Of a stretch of DNA of 11,000 nt, positions 6,013 to 11,000 are shown piece by piece (position 1 is the first letter of the stretch; every line of letters begins with the position of its first letter). The DNA is from Hyphomonas sp. (GTDB lineage Bacteria; Pseudomonadota; Alphaproteobacteria; Caulobacterales; Hyphomonadaceae). The notes under the pieces were generated by a model. The model did no database searches. It saw only the letters and a list, made by a program, of their open reading frames with translations, and was not told the DNA's origin. The translations under genes were made by a program, and so were the position numbers. The stretch lies in the NCBI GenBank assembly GCA_003486945.1, contig DNFL01000384.1:694-11693 (forward strand), read 5' to 3'.

Positions 6013-6687
6013 TCAGGCTGAAAGGCTGCCGATTTCCTCGGCCTTCAGCAGGCGCCACTCGCCTTCCTTCAGGCGGCCAAGGGTCAGCGGGCCAAAGCCG
6101 GCGCGGTGCAGGGCATCGACATGATTGCCGGCGGCCGCGAACATGCGGCGCACCTGGTGGTAGCGCCCCTCGGTCAGCGTCAGGCGGGCGGAGCGTTCGC
6201 CGGTGACCTCCAGCACAGCAGGCAGGCAGGGCTTGTCCTCGCCGCGCAGGGTGAGCGTGCCGGAGGCGAAAAGGGCCGCTTCGTGGCCTTCAAGAGGGCG
6301 GGCGAGCTGCGCCTCATACACTTTCGTCATTTGCGATTTCGGGGAGATCAGCCGGTGCAGCAGGGCGCCATCATCCGTGAACAGAAGAAGCCCGGTCGTC
6401 TCCGCATCCAGCCGTCCGACGGAGGAGAGTTTCGGGTCGCGCTTTACAAAGCGCGGCGGAAGCAGATCATAAACGAGGCGGCCCTGATCGGCATGCGAGC
6501 AGGTGAAACCTGCCGGCTTGTGCATCATCACCACCATGCCAGGCGCCGGGTCCAGCGGCTCACCGTCGAAGCGCACATCCTCGCCCCAGCCCTTCACGCG
6601 GCCGCGGGCGATGGCGGCCTCCATCTCCTTGCGCGAACCATAGCCGAGGCCCGCGAGATATTTTGCGAGCTTGCGTGTGTCGTTCAT
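6013..6687 (-). CDS. rsuA: 16S rRNA pseudouridine synthase RsuA
   Basis: The 224-residue protein belongs to the RsuA/RluB/E/F branch of pseudouridine synthases. E. coli RsuA isomerises U516 of 16S rRNA during small-subunit assembly. A short S4-like N-terminal domain (about 1-50, LAKYLAGLGYGSRKE) is followed by the catalytic domain: MMHKPAGFTCS (54-64), then VGRLDAETTGLLLFTDDG (90-107) with catalytic D94, and EGRYHQVRRMFAAAGNHV (173-190). The last motif and the DxTTGL/TDDG wording match RsuA closely, rather than RluE/F. Start: ATG at 6685-6687 overlaps the stop of the upstream rsmC gene as ATGA, so translation is probably coupled. The RsuA/RluE distinction is made by eye, so the exact target base is likely but not certain. 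Confidence 0.9.
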   Translation of the reverse strand: MNDTRKLAKYLAGLGYGSRKEMEAAIARGRVKGWGEDVRFDGEPLDPAPGMVVMMHKPAGFTCSHADQGRLVYDLLPPRFVKRDPKLSSVGRLDAETTGLLLFTDDGALLHRLISPKSQMTKVYEAQLARPLEGHEAALFASGTLTLRGEDKPCLPAVLEVTGERSARLTLTEGRYHQVRRMFAAAGNHVDALHRAGFGPLTLGRLKEGEWRLLKAEEIGSLSA

Positions 6688-7727
6688 TTGAACCGCTTCG
6701 GGCGATCGGCTCGGATGATCTTGTAACCGTCATCATCCTCGATCATCTCGACGGCCTTGAAGCAGCGCGCCAGTTCGTCTTCATACGGAAGATGCCGGTT
6801 GGCCACCAGCCACAACGTGCCGCCGTTGCGCAGCGTGGCGGCGGCGGCACGGATGAAGCTGCGGCCCAGCTCGTTATTGTCGGCCCGGCCGGTATGGAAA
6901 GGCGGGTTCATCACGGCGAAATCATAGGTCGCAGGCGGCAGGTCCTTCAGCACATCGGCCCAACGCATCGTGCAGCGTGCGGCATGCGGCGCCATGGTCT
7001 GCTCCTGGCAGATCATCGCGCGGTATTCGGCTTCGACCAGATCCATCCGCTCCACTTGCGGACAGTTGGCGAGAATCTCGCGGCTGATGAAGCCATTGCC
7101 GGCGCCCAGGTCGATGCCGATGCCCTTGGTATATTCCGGCACGCTGTCGGCCAGCATCTCGCTGCCGGGATCGATCCGGTCCCAGCTGAACAGGCCCGGC
7201 CGGCTCCACAGGCCCGGCTCGATCAGTTGCGGCGCATCGAAATCGATCCAGTCCTGCGCCAGTTCCTCGTCAACGTCTGCGCCGTGCTTCACGCACCAGT
7301 AGGCGCGGCATTTGTGTTTCGACAGGCTGTCGGAATTGCCGCTGAGCGCTTCGAGCGCGTCCTGCCCGCTCTTGCCGCCAAGGGTGTTGGGCAGGCAGGC
7401 AAGCACCGTCGACCCTTCCGGCGCAGCGAGCACGGCGCGGGCGTAGACAGCGCGCGCCTGATCGCGTTGGCGCGGGGGAACGATGATCGTCAGCTGCGCC
7501 TCGGGCAGCTCCACGGAGTCCACCGCCAGCACGTTGAAGCCGGCGGCTTTCAGCGCGTCATGGTGCGGCTTGTAGCTGGTGCGCAGCACAAGCCGGTCCT
7601 TCGGCAACTGGTGCAGCCACGGCCCCGGCTCGGCATTCAGCACAAGGATCGGGCCGGTTTCCGGCAAGGGCACAGCCTCGCGCTCAATCGCCAGCAGCAG
7701 GGTTTCAAAAACAATCGGGTCCATCAT
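6684..7727 (-). CDS. rsmC: 16S rRNA (guanine-1207 N2) methyltransferase RsmC-like
   Basis: The 347-residue, two-domain protein has almost the length of E. coli RsmC. The N-terminal half (about 1-170) is a degenerate methyltransferase-like domain without SAM motifs. The C-terminal half is the active one: LFSWDRIDPGSEML (179-192) in the place of the RsmC 'FSRDGLDVGSQLL' segment, SAM motif I GIDLGAGNG (204-212), catalytic-loop NPPFHTG (274-280), and GGTLWLVANRHLPY (302-315), which parallels the RsmC ending. The product would be m2G1207 in 16S rRNA of the 30S subunit. RlmG (23S rRNA) shares this layout, so the target is not fully settled. Two adjacent ATG codons (7725-7727 and 7722-7724) can start it; neither has a strong ribosome site. 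It begins a two-gene unit with rsuA and lies just past the thiolase terminator, so it needs its own promoter in about 7728-7755, where I recognise none. Confidence 0.83.
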   Translation of the reverse strand: MMDPIVFETLLLAIEREAVPLPETGPILVLNAEPGPWLHQLPKDRLVLRTSYKPHHDALKAAGFNVLAVDSVELPEAQLTIIVPPRQRDQARAVYARAVLAAPEGSTVLACLPNTLGGKSGQDALEALSGNSDSLSKHKCRAYWCVKHGADVDEELAQDWIDFDAPQLIEPGLWSRPGLFSWDRIDPGSEMLADSVPEYTKGIGIDLGAGNGFISREILANCPQVERMDLVEAEYRAMICQEQTMAPHAARCTMRWADVLKDLPPATYDFAVMNPPFHTGRADNNELGRSFIRAAAATLRNGGTLWLVANRHLPYEDELARCFKAVEMIEDDDGYKIIRADRPKRFK

Positions 7728-7755
7728 CGCGGGAGCGATAGCGGCCCGCGCCCCA

Positions 7756-7789
7756 TAAGAAAAGCCCCGCCGGCATGAGCCAGCGGGGC
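7756..7789 (-). terminator. Strong intrinsic terminator of the thiolase gene
   Basis: Read on the minus strand, GCCCCGCTGGC (7789-7779), loop TCAT and GCCGGCGGGGC (7774-7764) form an 11-bp stem with a single G-U pair. TTTTCTTA (7763-7756) follows at once. It lies 27 bp past the thiolase stop and ahead of rsmC, so it separates the two transcripts. Confidence 0.9.
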
Positions 7790-7815
7790 CTTGGTCTTTA
7801 TCCCCTGCGGGAAGA

Positions 7816-9066
7816 TCAGGCGCTGAGGCGCTCGATGATCACTGCCGGGGCCATGCCGCCGGCGGCGCACATGGTGACGAGGCCATAACGCTTTTCGGAG
7901 CGCTCGAGTTCGTCGAGGGCGGTGCCGATCAAGATCGAGCCGGTGGCGCCGATCGGGTGGCCGAGGGCCATCGCGCCGCCATTGATGTTTACCTTGTCGC
8001 GGTTAAGCTTCAGGTCACGGATGAATTTCTCGGCAACCACCGAGAAGGCTTCATTGATTTCCCAGACGTCGATATCGCTGGTGGTGAGGCCGGCTTTCTC
8101 GAGCACCTTCTTCGCTGCCGGCACCGGAGCGTTGAGCATCAGCGTCGGGCAGTCGCCCATGTTGGCGGTGGCGACGATGCGGGCGCGCGGCTTCAGGTTG
8201 TGCTTTTTCATGTAGCCTTCCGAAGCGAGCAGGACGCCGCCCGAGCCATCGACGACGCCTGAGGAGTTGCCGGCATGGTGGACATGGTTGATCTTGCCCT
8301 TGAGCTGCGGGTAGCGGCTCTCGATCAGGCTGCCATAGGTGGTGCCCTTGTCGTCGACCGGGATGTTCCAGAACATGTTGAACACGGTCTTGAGGCCGGC
8401 CAGGCTTTCCATCGTCGTGCCGGGGCGCGGGAACTCTTCATGGTCGAGCGCAAGTGATCCGTCCACGTTGTAAACCGGAACAACGGAGCGGTTGAAACGG
8501 CCTTCCTTCAGCGCGCGGGCGGCGCGTTCCTGGGAGACGACGGCGAGCTGGTCCACAGCCTCCCGGTCGATGCCTTCCAGCGTGGCGATGGCGTCGGCGC
8601 AGCAGCCCTGCTGGGATTGCGGATGCTTCTCGCGCAGGCGCAGGTTGCCGGCGTCCATCATCGGCGGGGTTTTCGGGTCAGCCGAGGCCGCCGTGTAGCT
8701 CATCATCTCGCAGCCGCCGGCGATGACGCACTGTTCCATGCCGGACATGATCTGCGCGGCGGCGAGGTTCACCGTGGTGATGCCCGAGCCGCAGAACCGG
8801 TCGAGTGTGACGCCCGAGGCCTTGACGTTGTAGCCCGCATCAAGAGCCGCCATGCGGCCCATGTCGCCGCCTTGTGCGCCGCGCTGGCTGGAGGTGCCCC
8901 AGATGATGTCATCGACGGTTTCGGTGTCGAGCTTATTGCGGTCGCGCAGGTTGCTCAGCACGGTGGCGGCGAGGTGCTGCGGGTGCATGTGGGCGAGCGC
9001 GCCCTTGCCCACTTTGCCAACGCCGCGCGGCGTGCGGCAGGTATCAACGATAAAGGCGTCAGCCAT
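7816..9066 (-). CDS. Thiolase (acetyl-CoA C-acyltransferase family)
   Basis: The 416-residue enzyme condenses two acyl-CoAs or cleaves 3-ketoacyl-CoA in the cytoplasm. All catalytic elements of the thiolase family are readable: nucleophile C92 in DRFCGSGIT, NEAF in EINEAFSVV, H370 in GGAMALGHPIGATGS, and C400 in TMCAAGGMAP. HHAGNSSGVVDGSGG corresponds to the usual 'TAGNaSGinDGAa' segment, with Val in place of the usual Asn before Asp. It is a little longer than the ~390-residue biosynthetic acetoacetyl-CoA thiolases, with extra sequence around residues 220-265. This suggests a degradative or broad-substrate member; fatty-acid, branched-chain or sterol roles cannot be separated. Start: ATG at 9064-9066 with a good AAGGGAG seven bases upstream (9080-9074). 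It is transcribed alone, ending at the intrinsic terminator, and diverges from the protease gene. Confidence 0.93.
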   Translation of the reverse strand: MADAFIVDTCRTPRGVGKVGKGALAHMHPQHLAATVLSNLRDRNKLDTETVDDIIWGTSSQRGAQGGDMGRMAALDAGYNVKASGVTLDRFCGSGITTVNLAAAQIMSGMEQCVIAGGCEMMSYTAASADPKTPPMMDAGNLRLREKHPQSQQGCCADAIATLEGIDREAVDQLAVVSQERAARALKEGRFNRSVVPVYNVDGSLALDHEEFPRPGTTMESLAGLKTVFNMFWNIPVDDKGTTYGSLIESRYPQLKGKINHVHHAGNSSGVVDGSGGVLLASEGYMKKHNLKPRARIVATANMGDCPTLMLNAPVPAAKKVLEKAGLTTSDIDVWEINEAFSVVAEKFIRDLKLNRDKVNINGGAMALGHPIGATGSILIGTALDELERSEKRYGLVTMCAAGGMAPAVIIERLSA

Positions 9067-9125
9067 CTTGGAACTCCCTTTTGTCAGATTTTTCCCGGGG
9101 CGAGCGGGGCTATGGTGAGCCTGCT

Positions 9126-9145
9126 TTACGCGAACGTAAGCGTAA
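9126..9145. promoter_or_regulatory. CGTAA palindrome in the thiolase/protease divergent region, candidate operator
   Basis: TTACG (9126-9130), CGAA, CGTAA (9135-9139) is a perfect 5-bp palindrome, directly followed by a third CGTAA (9141-9145). It lies about 60 bp upstream of the thiolase ATG. Palindromes with ACGT/CGTAA arms are bound by MerR- and TetR-type regulators of acyl-CoA catabolism such as LiuR. That comparison is from memory, and assignment here is a guess. Confidence 0.35.
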
Positions 9146-9211
9146 CCGAAAGCCGTGACGCCGGGTCAGGCGGCGGCGGGCGGGGCTGCGCTTTTTGACG
9201 CTGGCGAAATG

Positions 9212-9233
9212 TGCGATACTGGCGCTTGGAGAG
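9212..9233 (+). promoter_or_regulatory. Extended -10 element and ribosome site of the protease gene
   Basis: TGCGATACT (9212-9220) fits an extended -10 (TGn plus GATACT). TTGACG at 9195-9200 is only 14 bp upstream, too close for a standard -35 box. GGAGAG at 9228-9233 stands eight bases before the ATG at 9242 and fixes that start. The promoter call is weak; the ribosome site is good. Confidence 0.4.
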
Positions 9234-9241
9234 TGAACGCC

Positions 9242-10204
9242 ATGTCGGATGGAATTTCTGGCCTCGGGCGGATTCTGGCCGCCCTGTTGCTCCTTGTATC
9301 GCTTGCCGCTCCGGCAATGGCGGGTGGCCGTCTCGAAATTCCGTTCCGGATCAATCACCGCGACCACATGGTCATCGATCTGAAGATCAATGACCAGACT
9401 GAAGTCACCGGCGTGATCGACACGGCCGCGACCTATCCGATGGTCGACAGCGCCGCCGCGCTGCGCAGCGGTGTGATACCCCCGGTCGCGGGCGCGCCGA
9501 TGATCAATGTCCTGGGGATCAATGGCGACCGGGATTTTCCGGTCGTTCACATCGGATCGGTGACTGCGGGGAATGCGCGCCTCAATGCCCTGAACGCCGC
9601 CTACAACGAAGATATCGAAGTGCCGGGATCGCCGCTCAACATCCTGCCGGCATCGGCCATTCCCGGCGATGTGCTGGAGTTCGATTTCGAGCGGGGCCTG
9701 ATCTCGACCTATGACGGCCGGCCGCAGAACGCGCCGTCGCGCTATGTGCAGACGGTAGACTATATGGTGGATGACGGATTGATTTTCGTCAGTATCCAGA
9801 TGAATGGCCACAAGGGTCTCGCGCTGATCGATACCGGATCCAGCATCACCTTCGTCAACTCTGCCTACGCCCGGAAAGCCAATATCCGACGTGAGGAGGA
9901 CCTGACGCGGCATATACTCGGCATGACCGGCGGCCAAGATGATGTGTGGGTCGGCAAGGCGCGGAAGGTGCGGCTGGGCGACTTCTTTTTCGAGCGGCCG
10001 AATCTCCTGGTGTCAGATCCGGTGATCTTCGATCGGCTCGGCCTTTCGGACCAGCCCATCATGGTGCTCGGGCTCGATTTCCTGTCGCGCTTCCGGATCC
10101 AGTTTGACCGCCCGCGCGGCAAGGTTGTCTTCAGCGTTCCGGCCCACACGGTCGGCGGCGTGCGGATGAACCTCTCCGCCCCGGCAAGCCGACTGGACGA
10201 CTGA
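9242..10204 (+). CDS. Secreted two-lobed retropepsin-like aspartic protease family protein
   Basis: The 320-residue protein begins with a signal peptide: positive R10, hydrophobic ILAALLLLVSLAAP, and a probable signal-peptidase I cut after AMA (25-27). It is therefore periplasmic or exported. The mature part holds two similar lobes. Lobe 1 has GVIDTAATYPMVDSA (57-71) and ends with ILPASAIPGDVLEFDFERG (134-152). Lobe 2 has ALIDTGSSITFVNSA (194-208) and ends with MVLGLDFLSRFRIQFDRPRG (274-293). Each repeats the retropepsin order: D-T-x active-site turn, then 'LG.d.L..f...fD...g'. Lobe 2 has the full DTGS motif (D197); lobe 1 reads DTAA (D60), losing the conserved glycine. The pair could form a pepsin-like single-chain active site, or lobe 1 may be structural. 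Start: ATG at 9242 with GGAGAG eight bases upstream. The upstream extension of the frame to 9155 would destroy the signal peptide. Substrate unknown. Confidence 0.8.
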   Translation: MSDGISGLGRILAALLLLVSLAAPAMAGGRLEIPFRINHRDHMVIDLKINDQTEVTGVIDTAATYPMVDSAAALRSGVIPPVAGAPMINVLGINGDRDFPVVHIGSVTAGNARLNALNAAYNEDIEVPGSPLNILPASAIPGDVLEFDFERGLISTYDGRPQNAPSRYVQTVDYMVDDGLIFVSIQMNGHKGLALIDTGSSITFVNSAYARKANIRREEDLTRHILGMTGGQDDVWVGKARKVRLGDFFFERPNLLVSDPVIFDRLGLSDQPIMVLGLDFLSRFRIQFDRPRGKVVFSVPAHTVGGVRMNLSAPASRLDD

Positions 10205-10217
10205 AGCCGCGCTGAGC

Positions 10218-11000
10218 CTATCCGAACGCCTCATAGGCATGCGTGATGGCAAGGCTGATGCCATGCAGCGCCCGGTCGATCTCATCTAGCGGGGCGATAA
10301 TGCCCTGATGGATACGGTCATAACCATAACCGGATTTCTGGCCGGAGCCGGGTTCGGTGAGGCTCTCGAGGGCTTCATCATCGCGGTCATCGCGCGGGAA
10401 GATGCGGCCAAGGGTTTCGATCACTTCAGCGAGGCGCAGTTCCGTCACCATGCGGATGATGTCGCGCTGACTGACGTCATGACGTTCGGAGATGCGCGGC
10501 ACGGAGCCGGCGATGGCGATGGCCTTCATGATCAGCGCCTGCCGGACGGCGTGCAGTACGTGCATGTCCATCCGCCGCTCGTGGCGCACCGCATCGCTGG
10601 GCACGCCTTCGACCTGGGCGAGCAGACGGTCAAACCGGCCGAGGTCGATGGAGAAGAGGTTGGCGATGCGCGAGATCGACACGGCGGTTTCGTCCGTGCG
10701 CAGAACATAATAGGCGGAGCGGTAGGCCGCCGCCTTGTCGGCGGGAGCGAGGCGGGCATGGGCAACCCAGACGCTGGCATCGAACACGCTGCCATAGGCG
10801 CGCAGGGCTGGCAGGCTGGTCAGTTCGCGCGCGCGGCTCGCGAGCAGGATGAGGCCGCGCAGGCGCGGGCTTTCGCGGATGAGACCTGCAAGGCGCTCGC
10901 TCTCGCGTTGCAGCGATGAGCCGATACCGGCCGCCGTGTTCACAGGGATGGAGAGCTGGTGCAGCGTGGCATTGTGCGAGATGGCGCGCAGCGCGGCGGG
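10218..11000 (-). CDS. Phosphoenolpyruvate carboxylase-like protein, C-terminal part
   Basis: The frame is open to the window edge, so the N-terminus is missing; 260 C-terminal residues are visible. The edge segment reads LRAISHNATLHQLSIPVNTA followed by AGIGSS. Its spacing fits the 'LRAIPW..aWtQ......w.G.G' block of PEP carboxylase, with I-S-H-N in place of I-P-W. The last residues, ITHAYEAFG, end in glycine, as canonical PEP carboxylases do (NTG). I recall similar IxHNA-type sequences annotated as PEP carboxylase in alphaproteobacteria. If that is correct, the enzyme makes oxaloacetate from PEP and bicarbonate. The catalytic His and Lys/Arg regions lie outside the window, so activity cannot be judged. 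The GTG at 10941-10943 is internal, not a start, because coding character continues upstream. It converges with the protease gene, leaving 13 bp and no visible terminator. Confidence 0.55.
   Translation of the reverse strand, partial: PAALRAISHNATLHQLSIPVNTAAGIGSSLQRESERLAGLIRESPRLRGLILLASRARELTSLPALRAYGSVFDASVWVAHARLAPADKAAAYRSAYYVLRTDETAVSISRIANLFSIDLGRFDRLLAQVEGVPSDAVRHERRMDMHVLHAVRQALIMKAIAIAGSVPRISERHDVSQRDIIRMVTELRLAEVIETLGRIFPRDDRDDEALESLTEPGSGQKSGYGYDRIHQGIIAPLDEIDRALHGISLAITHAYEAFG

Noticed and set aside
6663..7778. A 371-codon open frame antisense to rsmC
   Set aside because: The product is a His/Gln/Arg-rich mirror of rsmC codons, while rsmC has readable SAM and NPPF motifs.
9110..9937. 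A 275-codon open frame antisense to the protease gene
   Set aside because: It is rich in His/Arg/Asp with no motif, and covers the divergent regulatory region and ribosome site of the protease gene.
1..11000. CRISPR arrays, tRNA/rRNA genes, insertion sequences, riboswitches
   Set aside because: No regularly spaced repeats, cloverleaf-like sequence, transposase motifs or known riboswitch cores were recognised on either strand.

Overview
The window reads as an ordinary chromosomal stretch of a GC-rich alphaproteobacterium. The best guess is Caulobacterales, in the Hyphomonadaceae (Hyphomonas-like) direction. This placement is an inference from gene style (a compact ABC-F ATPase, a divergent PEP-carboxylase-like protein, strong GC codon bias) and not from any marker gene. 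No tRNA, rRNA, CRISPR array, insertion sequence or integrase was seen.

Layout, left to right. (1) 1-529, minus: 5' part of an ABC-F ATPase. (2) 602-1771, minus: a lone AAA+ ATPase of the AAA_16/Orc1-Cdc6-like type, visibly more AT-rich than its surroundings. Behind it lies an AT-rich control region (1772-1880) with a near-consensus promoter that appears to give a leaderless mRNA, and an inverted repeat straddling the -35 box. (3) 1990-5023, plus: a PaaI-type hotdog thioesterase, a GT4-like glycosyltransferase and a Wzx/PST-type flippase. (4) 4947-5897, minus: an ATP-grasp ligase-like protein that converges on the flippase gene and overlaps its 3' end by 77 bp. (5) 6013-7727, minus: an rRNA-modification pair, rsmC followed by rsuA, joined by an ATGA overlap. 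(6) 7816-9066, minus: a thiolase closed by a strong intrinsic terminator. (7) 9242-10204, plus: a secreted two-lobed aspartic protease-like protein. (8) 10218-11000, minus: C-terminal part of a divergent phosphoenolpyruvate-carboxylase-like protein.

How genes may work together. The glycosyltransferase, flippase and ATP-grasp protein look like a small surface-glycan module: sugar transfer, lipid-linked export, and possibly amide or amino-acid decoration. The last point is inference. rsmC and rsuA both modify 16S rRNA and are probably translationally coupled. The thiolase and the protease diverge from a shared 175-bp region that holds a small CGTAA palindrome. The remaining genes look like unrelated neighbours.

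I did not find a convincing new multi-gene system. The items most worth a second look are the orphan AAA+ ATPase with its leaderless promoter and inverted repeat, the tandem-lobe protease whose first lobe reads DTA instead of DTG, and the glycan/ATP-grasp cassette.
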